From: Bythopirellula polymerisocia
Lineage (GTDB): Bacteria; Planctomycetota; Planctomycetia; Pirellulales; Lacipirellulaceae
NCBI RefSeq assembly: GCF_007860015.1
Contig: NZ_SJPS01000003.1
Span: 124,001 to 188,000 of the forward strand
Direction: 5' to 3'
DNA: 64,000 nucleotides
A model generated the notes under the pieces. The model saw only the letters and a program-made list of their open reading frames with translations, had not been told where the DNA came from and did not search any database. Both the position numbers and the translations under genes were made by a program. This document shows, piece after piece, positions 1 through 8,358 of the stretch. Position 1 is the first letter of the stretch. The number at the start of each line of letters is the position of its first letter.

Positions 1-858
1 CATATTTGCATCGTCTTCTTGCTCTTCATCGTCGAGTCTTAGATCGCTATCGCCCTTATTGGAAACCAAAGACTTCTTCGACTTCTCCTCACCAGTCTCC
101 AAATCATCGGCGCTGAGCGCAAGGCTCGATTCGGCAGCCAGATCGATTTCCAATTCCTCAAGGTCTTCGAATTTTCGCTTGGCACTGGAAAGATCATCAT
201 CATCATCGAGAACTCCTGATCCAGAAATCTTTGACGAGTGGATATCGGAAGCATCACTCGAGGAAAGCTTCGTGTCTTCCTCGTCGGTCACGTCGTCTGC
301 CAACTCAAGTTCCAGATCGGCATCCTCTAGTTCCTTGCGACCGATAATCGTACTCAAGGATTCGCTAACCGATTCGCCTAACTCTTCTTCACTGAGTAAG
401 ATCGAATCTGAGGCATCACTCGAGCGATCAAGAGCTTCAAGATCAACGTCACTGGTCTCGGCAGTCACTGTGTCTTCTTGTTCCACCAATTCGAGTTCGC
501 TTCCCGCGGAGAGGGCATCGGTGTCCGCCAAACGGAGATCAACTGCCGATTCATCGGGTTCAGGCGAAGACGCCTGCTCTACTTCGTCGGCCAAGCCGAG
601 TTCGTCGTCCAGATCCAAATCTTCTAGTGGTTCTGCAGCAACGAGTTCATCGGGATCGATAAGTCCAATATCACTGGGAGGAGGAACGTCCGGGACACCT
701 TCTTCAACCATGCCCTCGATTTCGTCGCCACGGAACTTCCAACTCGATCCGTCGCGATAAGCACGCAACATCCCGCTCTCGCGGAGTTCGTTGAGTTTGT
801 CCGCTGAGATTCCCAGCTTCTCAATCGCATCGTCAAAACTATAAAACTTCTGTTCCAT
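1..858 (-). CDS. Excisionase-type helix-turn-helix protein with acidic Ser/Asp/Glu-rich tail (3' end outside window)
   Basis: The frame is open from an ATG at 858 (reading leftward) to the window edge, 286 codons without a stop, so the gene is cut at its C-terminus. A GAGGTG Shine-Dalgarno lies just upstream. Residues 1-55 (starting MEQKFYSFDDAIEKLGIS) resemble the MerR/excisionase HTH_17 fold: a helix-turn-helix followed by a wing-like segment around YRDGSSWKFRGDEI. From about residue 60 the protein becomes a long, very acidic low-complexity region rich in Asp, Glu, Ser and Leu. DNA binding is inferred from the family. The role of the tail is unknown; recruitment of a partner is possible. 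The opposite strand carries a 233-codon serine-rich ORF that is only the shadow of this biased sequence. The truncated end could add further domains such as membrane segments. Confidence 0.8.
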   Translation of the reverse strand, partial: MEQKFYSFDDAIEKLGISADKLNELRESGMLRAYRDGSSWKFRGDEIEGMVEEGVPDVPPPSDIGLIDPDELVAAEPLEDLDLDDELGLADEVEQASSPEPDESAVDLRLADTDALSAGSELELVEQEDTVTAETSDVDLEALDRSSDASDSILLSEEELGESVSESLSTIIGRKELEDADLELELADDVTDEEDTKLSSSDASDIHSSKISGSGVLDDDDDLSSAKRKFEDLEELEIDLAAESSLALSADDLETGEEKSKKSLVSNKGDSDLRLDDEEQEDDANM

Positions 859-959
859 CGACACCTCGTGGTTTCCAAGCGAACTTGGATTGCCTCAGGC
901 TCGGCGCCGTGTCCTCCGTGTGAGCGAGCGAGCTAATTAGTAATAGGTTTTTCCTAAAT

Positions 960-1304
960 TCATTTTCTCTTTATCGAGTTCTTTATATCTGCCGGTGAAG
1001 GGGCACCACTGTTGAATTCCAGCATCTGCAAATCTGCACTCAGATCACGGATGCTCTTCAGTTGGATTTCTCCCGTATCCCGGCTGATATCGTAAACTCC
1101 CATCACCCTCGCAGCGGGATCGATCACGATGACCCTCAAGGGTCGTCCGTCAACATCCTGCACATGCGTGATAAGTCCTGCGCCAGCCAACCCGGTTGGC
1201 TGCAGTGAAGCCGCATTGACAGGCTGCCAATTCCACAGCATTGCCACTACCAGCCACCCAAATCCAAGCGTCGAAAACCCTACGCCAATCCTTTGCCACA
1301 TCAT
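960..1304 (-). CDS. Small membrane-anchored or exported protein of unknown function
   Basis: This 114-residue protein starts MMWQRIGVGFSTLG and has one hydrophobic segment at about residues 8-31, ending in a signal-peptidase-like VNAAS. The remaining 80 residues are soluble and beta-rich in appearance (HVQDVDGRPLRVIVIDPAARVM...), followed by a region predicted to be helical. It ends in a Lys/Arg-rich tail. I do not recognise the family. It lies about 100 bp upstream of the HTH gene on the same strand, so the two may be co-transcribed. The hydrophobic start suggests attachment to the cytoplasmic membrane with the body outside, which is an inference. Confidence 0.65.
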   Translation of the reverse strand: MMWQRIGVGFSTLGFGWLVVAMLWNWQPVNAASLQPTGLAGAGLITHVQDVDGRPLRVIVIDPAARVMGVYDISRDTGEIQLKSIRDLSADLQMLEFNSGAPSPADIKNSIKRK

Positions 1305-1526
1305 TCAGCCTCCTGTTCTATGAACCCCTCATAGGGTTCGGTTTGGGCAGCAACTCCTACTATTCATTCTAAAAGCAGCATTCCCAGGTTCAAGGAAATT
1401 TCGCCTTATCCTATTGCGGTGCTTGATTTTACTCAAACCGAGAATTACTTAAACCGAATAATCGCTAGAACTGCAGGGCCAAACGCCCCGATTGCGTTCC
1501 CAGGGGTGTCTGGTACCTTGGGTTCC

Positions 1527-2342
1527 ATGGACCCGGAAAACACTACAAAACGCCTGGAGTTTGCCGTCGAAATTGCCCGCCTGGCTGGGCAAACCACTTT
1601 GGAGCACTTCCGCAGCCCCAATCTGGCGGTTGAGCGAAAACGGGACGGATCCCCGGTAACTCTGGCCGATCAAGGGGCAGAAAAACTTCTCCGCAGCCAA
1701 ATTTCTTCTCAATTTCCTGCGGATGCAATCCTTGGCGAGGAATTCGGCGAAACTGAAGGTACCAGTGGTTATCAATGGATCCTTGATCCCATTGATGGCA
1801 CTAAAGCGTTCATCTGTGGCGTCCCTCTCTACACGACTCTGGTGGCAGTGATGCACAACAATGAGCCTCTGGCGGGAGTGATTTACGCCCCAGCGGTTGA
1901 CGAGATGGTTTATGCCGCGAAGGGAAACGGATGCTGGCAGGTGGTTTCTGGTGGATCGCCCGAGCGATGTCGGGTTTCTCAAGTGGCATCTTTAGATGAA
2001 GCCGTCTTTCTAACCACCTCAGTACGTTCTTTCGCCGAGGATCGCACCCCAGAAGGGAGTGCTGTTTTCGATGCTTTGGCCGCCAGCTGTCGAGTCACCC
2101 GTACATGGGGTGATGCATTTGGCTATCTGCTCGTCGCCACTGGCCGGGCGGAAATCATGATCGACGCGGTAATGAATCTCTGGGATGCCGCCGCACTACA
2201 GCCCATTATCCAAGAGGCGGGCGGGAAATTCTTTGATTGGCAAGGAAAGCCCAGCGTCCACAACGGCGAGGCCATCGCCACCAATTCTGCCTTGGCAGAG
2301 GCGGTACTCAATGTGGTCAAGAAAAGGGGTAATCCGTCGTGA
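1527..2342 (+). CDS. hisN: Inositol monophosphatase-family phosphatase, HisN-type histidinol-phosphatase
   Basis: This 271-residue member of the Mg-dependent inositol monophosphatase superfamily hydrolyses a small sugar- or amino-alcohol phosphate. Visible motifs are the acidic metal ligands in the GEEFGE stretch (about residues 70-75), the hallmark DPIDGT at 87-92, and the C-terminal WDAAALQPI with its metal-binding Asp. The overall pattern (VTLADQGAEKLLR, CGVPLYTTLV) fits the histidinol-phosphatase HisN branch better than SuhB or CysQ, but no other histidine genes are nearby, so substrate is inferred. The frame stays open upstream to 1419. I chose the ATG at 1527 because the family begins close to this helix and the preceding 36 residues look non-coding. 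Confidence 0.8.
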   Translation: MDPENTTKRLEFAVEIARLAGQTTLEHFRSPNLAVERKRDGSPVTLADQGAEKLLRSQISSQFPADAILGEEFGETEGTSGYQWILDPIDGTKAFICGVPLYTTLVAVMHNNEPLAGVIYAPAVDEMVYAAKGNGCWQVVSGGSPERCRVSQVASLDEAVFLTTSVRSFAEDRTPEGSAVFDALAASCRVTRTWGDAFGYLLVATGRAEIMIDAVMNLWDAAALQPIIQEAGGKFFDWQGKPSVHNGEAIATNSALAEAVLNVVKKRGNPS

Positions 2343-2481
2343 GACTCAACCTGCTGCATCACGATCTGCCCTAACTTCTGCCTCCATCAGCGGTTGCGTA
2401 GCCTGCTGGGATCGCTATACTGAGCGGTTTATCCAAAAATCAGTTCAACCACTGTAATCAAGTACGCGAAGGACCAGAACA

Positions 2482-2757
2482 ATGGCCCGACAATGTGAAG
2501 TTTGCGGCAAGGGACCCCAAATCGGCAACTCCGTCACGATCCGCGGTAAGCGGAAGTATCTCGGCGGGGTGGGTACAAAAATCACCGGCATTACTCGCCG
2601 TCAATTCAAGCCGAATCTCCAAAAAGTGCGGATCAGCACTCCCAATGGCACACACAAGTCGATCCTGGCTTGCACCCAGTGCATCCGCTCCGGATCGATT
2701 ACCAAGATTGTGCGTCAGGCACCGTTCAAAGTTCCCGAACAACCGGTTGTCTCTTAG
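2482..2757 (+). CDS. rpmB: Large ribosomal subunit protein bL28
   Basis: This 91-residue basic protein has the bL28 signature: MARQCEVCGKGPQIGN, then KRKYLGG, then ITRRQFKPNLQKVRI. Cysteines occur as two CxxC pairs (C5/C8 near the start and ACTQC near residue 66). This matches the zinc-binding C+ form of bL28 rather than the cysteine-free paralogue used under zinc limitation. It sits at the head of a run that continues into gatCAB, about 40 bp upstream of gatC, so translation genes are grouped here. An overlapping ORF starting at 2495 is a frame-shifted shadow. Confidence 0.95.
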   Translation: MARQCEVCGKGPQIGNSVTIRGKRKYLGGVGTKITGITRRQFKPNLQKVRISTPNGTHKSILACTQCIRSGSITKIVRQAPFKVPEQPVVS

Positions 2758-2797
2758 ACCAGCGATCTAGAAGTTAGCTGGACCGGCGAGAAGTGGG

Positions 2798-3085
2798 ATG
2801 GCGATCACTCGCAGCGACGTTGAAAAAGTCTCGCTCTTAGCGCGATTGCAATTTAGCGACTCCGAGTTGGATCGGCTCACAGGAGAATTGGCTCAAATCG
2901 TGGAGTATGTCGATCATCTGAGTGAGGTTCCCACAGAGGGGATTGAGCCGATGGCCCACGCGGTCGAGGTGCACAACGTCTTTGTCTCTGACGAAGTCAT
3001 GCCTAGCTTGCCCCGCGACAAAGCGCTCGCCAATGCACCACGTCATAACGACCGAGCGTTCCTAGTACCTCCCGTGCTTGGATAG
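2798..3085 (+). CDS. gatC: Aspartyl/glutamyl-tRNA amidotransferase subunit C
   Basis: This 95-residue GatC wraps around GatA and stabilises the GatCAB complex that converts Glu-tRNA(Gln) to Gln-tRNA(Gln) and Asp-tRNA(Asn) to Asn-tRNA(Asn). The N-terminal helices DVEKVSLLARLQFSD and LAQIVEYVDHLSEV, followed by the extended GIEPMAHAVEV linker, are typical. The C-terminal tail ending FLVPPVLG matches the usual VP-(K/R/P) finish. Only eight bases separate its stop from gatA, so the genes are surely co-transcribed. Length is normal for the family. Confidence 0.95.
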   Translation: MAITRSDVEKVSLLARLQFSDSELDRLTGELAQIVEYVDHLSEVPTEGIEPMAHAVEVHNVFVSDEVMPSLPRDKALANAPRHNDRAFLVPPVLG

Positions 3086-3093
3086 TTGACGAT

Positions 3094-4644
3094 ATGTCCT
3101 CGCATTCTTCACTTATCGAGTCCTCGGCTACCGCGCAGCTTGAGCTACTCATGCGAGGTGATCTCTTTTCGGTCGAACTCACTCAGGCTTATCTCGATTC
3201 GATTGCGTCACGAGATGCGAACGTGGGGGCCTTTCTGCGTGTGGAGAAGGACAGAGCACTTGCTCAGGCAGCATCCGTCGATAAGCGGCGGCAGTCAAAT
3301 AAACCACTTGGCAAATTAGCTGGACTTCCCGTAGCTGTGAAGGATGTGCTCTGCGACCAGGACACGATCACAACCTGCGCCTCGCGAATGCTAGAAAATT
3401 TCCGCGCTCCCTATGATTCCACTGTTGTTGCCAAGCTCAAAGCAGCTGATGCCATTTTGATTGGCCGCACAAACATGGACGAGTTTGCCATGGGAGGATC
3501 GACCGAGAACTCTGCGTTTCAGATCACACGTAATCCTTGGGACTTGGAGCGAGCTCCTGGAGGATCGAGCGGTGGGGCGGCAGCCTGTGTGGCAGCAGAC
3601 ATGGCTCCGCTGTCGATCGGCACTGACACGGGAGGTTCGATTCGTCAACCAGCAGGTCTCTGTGGTGTGGTGGGACTCAAGCCAACCTATGGCCGGGTTA
3701 GTCGCTTTGGGCTGGTGGCGTTTGCCAGTAGCCTCGATCAAGTAGGCCCGCTTGCGCGTACTTCCCAAGATGCAGCACTACTACTGGAAACAATCGCAGG
3801 CCACGATTTGCGGGATGCCACTTCGCTCGACCGGCCAGTCCCTGCCTACTCCCAGTCCGTTGCCGAGCCACTTGCCGGGGTGCGAATCGGACTAGTGCGT
3901 GAACATTTTGCCGAAGGGCTCGACTCAGAAGTCGCGTCGGCCGTCCGCGACGCGGTTGCGGTCTATGAATCCCTTGGAGCAACCGTTAAGGAAATCTCAT
4001 TGCCTCATAGCAAACACGCTGTGGCAACCTACTATGTAATAGCTCCTTGTGAGGCATCCAGCAATCTGGCCCGCTACGATGGCGTTCATTATGGCCACCG
4101 CACTGACGAGGCAGAGATGCTGGAAGAGCTCGCTGCGGAACGCAAGGCATTGGAGGCCGCCAAGGATGAGGTCGGCCTCTCACGATTGGATTCCTCGTTG
4201 GTCCGCATGTACAGAAAGTCTCGCAGCGAAGGTTTCGGTGCGGAAGTGAAACGCCGCATCATGCTCGGAACTTACGCCCTGAGTGCCGGGTATTACGATG
4301 CGTATTACTTGAAGGCATTGAAAGTCCGACGCTTGATTCGTCAGGATTTTGACGAGGCATTCCGTGAAGTGGACCTGATCGCCGGCCCCGTTACCGCTCA
4401 AACTGCCTTCAAAATCGGTGAAATGGTCGACGATCCGCTCTCAATGTATCTTGTCGACCTATACACGGTCAGCGCCAATCTAGCAGGCATCCCCGGGATC
4501 AGCCTACCCTGTGGATTCGACAAATCAGGCTTGCCGATCGGTTTGCAGTTATTGGCGCCTCCTCTGGAGGAAGAACGCTTACTTCGTGGCGCCCATATGT
4601 ACGAACAAGCTACCGACTGGCATCAACGTAGACCCGAGATCTAA
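3094..4644 (+). CDS. gatA: Aspartyl/glutamyl-tRNA amidotransferase subunit A
   Basis: This 516-residue amidase-signature enzyme releases ammonia from glutamine for GatB. The catalytic Lys-cisSer-Ser triad can be placed at K83 (PVAVKD), S158 (GGSSGG, residues 156-161) and S182 (GTDTGGSIRQP). The spacing is identical to well-studied GatA proteins. The C-terminal half keeps the GLPIGLQLLAPP substrate-pocket segment. Length is slightly above the usual 480-490 owing to loops. It sits between gatC and gatB, with 31 bp to the gatB start used here. No defects are seen. Confidence 0.96.
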   Translation: MSSHSSLIESSATAQLELLMRGDLFSVELTQAYLDSIASRDANVGAFLRVEKDRALAQAASVDKRRQSNKPLGKLAGLPVAVKDVLCDQDTITTCASRMLENFRAPYDSTVVAKLKAADAILIGRTNMDEFAMGGSTENSAFQITRNPWDLERAPGGSSGGAAACVAADMAPLSIGTDTGGSIRQPAGLCGVVGLKPTYGRVSRFGLVAFASSLDQVGPLARTSQDAALLLETIAGHDLRDATSLDRPVPAYSQSVAEPLAGVRIGLVREHFAEGLDSEVASAVRDAVAVYESLGATVKEISLPHSKHAVATYYVIAPCEASSNLARYDGVHYGHRTDEAEMLEELAAERKALEAAKDEVGLSRLDSSLVRMYRKSRSEGFGAEVKRRIMLGTYALSAGYYDAYYLKALKVRRLIRQDFDEAFREVDLIAGPVTAQTAFKIGEMVDDPLSMYLVDLYTVSANLAGIPGISLPCGFDKSGLPIGLQLLAPPLEEERLLRGAHMYEQATDWHQRRPEI

Positions 4645-4675
4645 TCCATTCGCGCGATTCGCAGACCACCCAGTT

Positions 4676-6157
4676 ATGTCACAGCTCTACACCACAGTCA
4701 TCGGTCTGGAAGTTCATGTGCAGCTTGCCACCAAGAGCAAGTTGTTCTGCCGATGTAGTACGCAATTTGGGGCGGAACCGAATACTCAAACGTGCTCTGT
4801 TTGCCTTGGGCTACCGGGGTCGCTGCCAGTGATGAACCGGACAGCTTTTGATCTCAGTTTGAAAACAGCTGTGGCACTCAATTGTGTGATACCCAAATTC
4901 ACGAAATGGGATCGCAAACAATATTACTACCCTGATTTGCCCAAGGCCTACCAGATAAGCCAATACGATTTGCCGATGTCGTCGGCGGGATGGCTGGAAA
5001 TCAGTGATGAAAAAGGCTCTTTTGAACCCAAGCGTGTCCGAATTACGCGGGCTCATCTGGAAGAGGACGCCGGTAAGAGTATCCATGACGAAGCTGCCGG
5101 CAAGGCTGACAGCGAGATCGACCTTAATCGCACGGGAACTCCTCTGCTGGAGATAGTCTCTGAACCCGATCTGAGCAGTTCTGCTGAAGCCAAGGCCTAT
5201 CTGCAAGAGCTAAAGCTGCTCCTGACACATATCGGCGTCTCGGACTGCAACATGCAGGAAGGGAGTCTGCGGGTGGATGCCAATATCAATTTGCACATTG
5301 ATACGCCGGAAGGGAAAATTGCCACCCCGATCGTCGAGATTAAAAACATGAACAGCTTTCGGGCTGTTGAACGTGCGCTCGACTACGAAGCCCCGCGACA
5401 GTTCCGGGTGTGGCAAGAGACGGGTCAGAAAATCGGCGAGGCCCCCAAGCAGACCCGCGGCTGGGACGATTCAGCAGGGGTAACTCGTGGACAACGGAGC
5501 AAAGAAGAATCGAGTGATTATCGCTACTTCCCTGATCCCGATTTGGTCCCCGTGCTAGTAACCGACGATCAGGTGGCCGAAGCACGTAAGTCTCTTGGTG
5601 AGTTGCCTGCTGACCTACGGAACCGGTTCGTTCAAGAATATGGTCTCTCAGCCTACGACGCGAGTGTGATTGTCAACCAAGGTCAGGGAGTGACCAACTA
5701 TTTCGAGCAGGTTGCCCGCGAGAGTGGTGATGCCAAGAGTGCTTGTAAATGGGTAACCCAGGATATATTGAGGCTGCTCAAAGATGGGGAACAAGAAATA
5801 AATGCGATCGGGGTATCCGCCGCGAACTTGGCGGGAATGATATCGGCAGTCAACGATGGCAAACTGCCAAAGCCGCGTGCAAAAGAGGCCTTTGAGCTGA
5901 TGCTCTCCACAGGCAGCACCGCGCAGCAGGCGATACAAGAACTGGGAATCGAACAGGTCGACGAGTCGGCGCTAGTCGAGCTCTGCCGAGAGTTACTTGA
6001 CAAGAATCCTCGTGTGGTTGCCGACGTGCAGAGTGGCAAAGTCCAAGCGATTGGTGCCCTGATCGGACAAGCCAAAAAGCTCAATCCCAACGTCGATCCG
6101 GGCAGGTTTCGTGAGATATGCCTAGAGTTGGCTATGGAGTCAAGTTCCTCAGAGTAA
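4676..6157 (+). CDS. gatB: Aspartyl/glutamyl-tRNA amidotransferase subunit B
   Basis: This 493-residue protein contains the kinase-like domain that phosphorylates the mischarged aminoacyl-tRNA and accepts ammonia channelled from GatA. It starts MSQLYTTVIGLEVHVQL, the standard GatB opening. Diagnostic stretches follow: CSVCLGLPGSLPV, KWDRKQYYYPDLPK, DLNRTGTPLLEIVSEPD and the RSKEESSDYRYFPDPD loop. The helical/YqeY-like tail (about residues 340-493) binds tRNA. The frame is open upstream to 4511 inside gatA, but that extension is unrelated to GatB, so I use the ATG at 4676. With a discriminating or non-discriminating GluRS at 55215 the indirect Gln/Asn-tRNA route is complete in this window. Confidence 0.96.
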   Translation: MSQLYTTVIGLEVHVQLATKSKLFCRCSTQFGAEPNTQTCSVCLGLPGSLPVMNRTAFDLSLKTAVALNCVIPKFTKWDRKQYYYPDLPKAYQISQYDLPMSSAGWLEISDEKGSFEPKRVRITRAHLEEDAGKSIHDEAAGKADSEIDLNRTGTPLLEIVSEPDLSSSAEAKAYLQELKLLLTHIGVSDCNMQEGSLRVDANINLHIDTPEGKIATPIVEIKNMNSFRAVERALDYEAPRQFRVWQETGQKIGEAPKQTRGWDDSAGVTRGQRSKEESSDYRYFPDPDLVPVLVTDDQVAEARKSLGELPADLRNRFVQEYGLSAYDASVIVNQGQGVTNYFEQVARESGDAKSACKWVTQDILRLLKDGEQEINAIGVSAANLAGMISAVNDGKLPKPRAKEAFELMLSTGSTAQQAIQELGIEQVDESALVELCRELLDKNPRVVADVQSGKVQAIGALIGQAKKLNPNVDPGRFREICLELAMESSSSE

Positions 6158-6161
6158 ACTC

Positions 6162-6953
6162 ATGAGTAACTACCCTATCATCACTCTCACCACTGACTTT
6201 GGCGCGAGTAGCCCCTATGTGGCGGCGATGAAGGGGGTGATTCTCTCGATCAACTCTCAGGTTCAGTTGGTCGATATCACACACGCGATCCCTCCCCAGA
6301 AAATCCGTCTCGCTGCTCAGGTTCTTGCTGATACGACTTCCTTTTACCCACCAGACACCATCCATGTGGCAGTTGTGGACCCCGGTGTGGGGACCTCGAG
6401 AGCCATTGTCTACGCCGAAATTGCCGACCAGCGTTATGTTTGCCCCAATAATGGCTTGCTGGATCGGTTGGCGGATCGGCACCAGCCCACTAAGATGATT
6501 CGAGTCAGTGAACCAAAGTATTTCCGCACTCCGGTGGCTCCGACCTTTCATGGCCGCGACATCATGGCACCTGTCGCAGCCCATTTGAGCCTGGGACTTG
6601 AACCTGAAAAACTGGGTCCACGGCAGGCGGAACTTGTGAAATTGGAGTGGCGTGGAGCAAAGAGAATGGCAAATCGAATCCAGGGAGAAGTGGTGGCAGT
6701 GGATTCCTTTGGGAATCTTGTCACCAACATCACGCGCGAGATGCTTGCTGACGTTCCCACCGATGAAACGGTCGCAATCCGTTGCGACGACCACGAGACC
6801 CGCAGCATATTTCAGACCTACGGCGATCAACCGCCTATGACACTCATCGCGCTCATCGGATCGAACGACCAGCTTGAAATAGCCATCGTAGACGATAGCG
6901 CCAAGATCATGCTGGGAGTTGGTGTCGGTGCCCCTGTTGAAGTTTCCTGGTAA
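6162..6953 (+). CDS. SAM hydrolase / SAM-dependent halogenase family protein (formerly DUF62)
   Basis: This 263-residue protein belongs to the S-adenosyl-L-methionine hydroxide adenosyltransferase family, which splits SAM to adenosine and methionine using water; relatives use chloride or fluoride. Family marks are ITLTTDFG at the start, VVDPGVGTSRAIVY with the Asp and Arg of the Asp-Arg-His set, the FHGRDIMAPVAAHL stretch with the His, and the C-terminal beta-barrel segment VDSFGNLVTNI. The Asp-Arg-His set indicates the hydrolase rather than a halogenase. It begins four bases after gatB and is followed 27 bp later by bioA, another SAM-consuming enzyme. The physiological role of these hydrolases is poorly known. 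Confidence 0.88.
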   Translation: MSNYPIITLTTDFGASSPYVAAMKGVILSINSQVQLVDITHAIPPQKIRLAAQVLADTTSFYPPDTIHVAVVDPGVGTSRAIVYAEIADQRYVCPNNGLLDRLADRHQPTKMIRVSEPKYFRTPVAPTFHGRDIMAPVAAHLSLGLEPEKLGPRQAELVKLEWRGAKRMANRIQGEVVAVDSFGNLVTNITREMLADVPTDETVAIRCDDHETRSIFQTYGDQPPMTLIALIGSNDQLEIAIVDDSAKIMLGVGVGAPVEVSW

Positions 6954-6980
6954 GTCTTTCCATTCTGCCTCGATTGTCCC

Positions 6981-8324
6981 ATGCACACTCCTGAAATGCT
7001 CGCCCAGTGGGATCGCGACCACTATTGGCACGCCTTTACCCAGATGGCTGAGTATGAACCGCTCATCATCGATTCAGCGTCTGGGGTCTGGCTCTATGAT
7101 ATCCATGGTAACCGCTACCTGGATGGAATTAGCAGCATGTGGTGTAATCTCCATGGTCATTGCAATCCGGTGATCGATGAGGCCATCGGGGCGCAACTCA
7201 AGAAACTAGGCCATGCCACTTCCCTTGGCATGGCGACCACTCCGGCAATTGAACTTACCCGGCGACTCGCCGAGTTGGCTCCGGGTGACCTCAACCACGT
7301 GATGTTTGGCAGCGATGGTTCATCCGCTGTCGAAGCTGCCTTGAAAATCGCCTTCCAATACTGGAGGCAATGCGAGGAGCCACAGCCACAAAAGACCAGC
7401 TATATAGCCCTCGGCGAGGCGTACCATGGCGACACCCTAGGTAGCGCCAGTGTCGGCGGAATCGACCGCTACAATGCCATCTTCCAGCCGCTCCTGTTCA
7501 ATGTGCATCGCTTGCCAGTACCTGATTCTAGAACGCTCGAGACGGATGCTGGCCCACAGCTTTTCCTCGGTCAGCTCGAATCCTTGCTCGCCAAGCACCA
7601 TGAAGAGATTGCTGCACTGGTGATTGAGCCTTGTATTCAGGCGGCTGCGGGAATGGTGTTTCACCCGGCAGGCTATCTTCATGGGGTGCGTGAACTAACC
7701 AGCAAATACAATGTCCTCTTGATTGCCGATGAAATCGTGACGGGCTGCGGAAGAACAGGAAGAATGTTCGCCTGCGAGGGAGAGGACGTGGTGCCCGATC
7801 TGTTGTGCCTGGGCAAGAGCCTTACCGGAGGCTACCTCCCACTGTCAGCAACGATGGCGACTACCGAAGTCTACGAAGCGTTTCTCGGCTCTCACGCCAG
7901 CGGGCGGGCCTTTCGGCATGGCCATACCTTTGCAGGAAATCCCTTGGCAGCGGCCGCAGCGTTTGCATCGCTGGAGCTGCTGACCAGCGAAGATGTCCAA
8001 TCACGGTTGCAACTGCTGATCGATCAGCTCTGCGGAATTCTTCATGGGATGGATTCTTTGCCACATGTTTCAGAGGTCAGACAAAAGGGCCTGATTGCAG
8101 CTGTGGATCTCGCGCCAGGAGGCTCCAAAACGGCAATCTATCCTGTTGATCTTCGAATCGGTCAAAAAGTCTGTCGCGATGCCTTGAAGCGAAAAGTCTG
8201 GCTGCGCCCTCTAGGTGACACGCTCGTGATCATGCCACCGTTGTGCATCTCAGCAGAGGAAATGGCCTTTCTCGGCGAAGTTCTCCACGAGAGTATCGAG
8301 GTGGTGACACAGCAACAACAATAG
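6981..8324 (+). CDS. bioA: Adenosylmethionine-8-amino-7-oxononanoate aminotransferase
   Basis: This 447-residue class III PLP aminotransferase forms 7,8-diaminopelargonate in biotin synthesis, using SAM as amino donor. The sequence opens WDRDHYWHAFTQM, the characteristic BioA N-terminus. It contains SDGSSAVEAALKIA for PLP phosphate binding, the LLIADEIVTGCGRTG stretch with the PLP-ring Asp, and the Schiff-base Lys at K279 in LCLGKSLTGG. No other bio genes are visible in the window. The close placement behind a SAM hydrolase-family gene is notable because both use SAM. The stop is only about 35 bp from a convergent gene. Confidence 0.93.
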   Translation: MHTPEMLAQWDRDHYWHAFTQMAEYEPLIIDSASGVWLYDIHGNRYLDGISSMWCNLHGHCNPVIDEAIGAQLKKLGHATSLGMATTPAIELTRRLAELAPGDLNHVMFGSDGSSAVEAALKIAFQYWRQCEEPQPQKTSYIALGEAYHGDTLGSASVGGIDRYNAIFQPLLFNVHRLPVPDSRTLETDAGPQLFLGQLESLLAKHHEEIAALVIEPCIQAAAGMVFHPAGYLHGVRELTSKYNVLLIADEIVTGCGRTGRMFACEGEDVVPDLLCLGKSLTGGYLPLSATMATTEVYEAFLGSHASGRAFRHGHTFAGNPLAAAAAFASLELLTSEDVQSRLQLLIDQLCGILHGMDSLPHVSEVRQKGLIAAVDLAPGGSKTAIYPVDLRIGQKVCRDALKRKVWLRPLGDTLVIMPPLCISAEEMAFLGEVLHESIEVVTQQQQ

Positions 8325-8358
8325 CAACCGAATTCTGCTTTGGAGATGAGAGCAGCTA

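Noticed and set aside
59-760. Serine-rich 233-codon ORF on the plus strand
   Set aside because: It is antisense to the acidic, Asp/Glu/Ser-rich coding region that is open on the minus strand from 858 to the window edge and has a proper start and HTH domain.
6132-7031. 299-codon minus-strand ORF across the SAM hydrolase gene
   Set aside because: Rich in His, Cys and Arg with no recognisable domain, and fully antisense to a clear SAM hydrolase-family gene.
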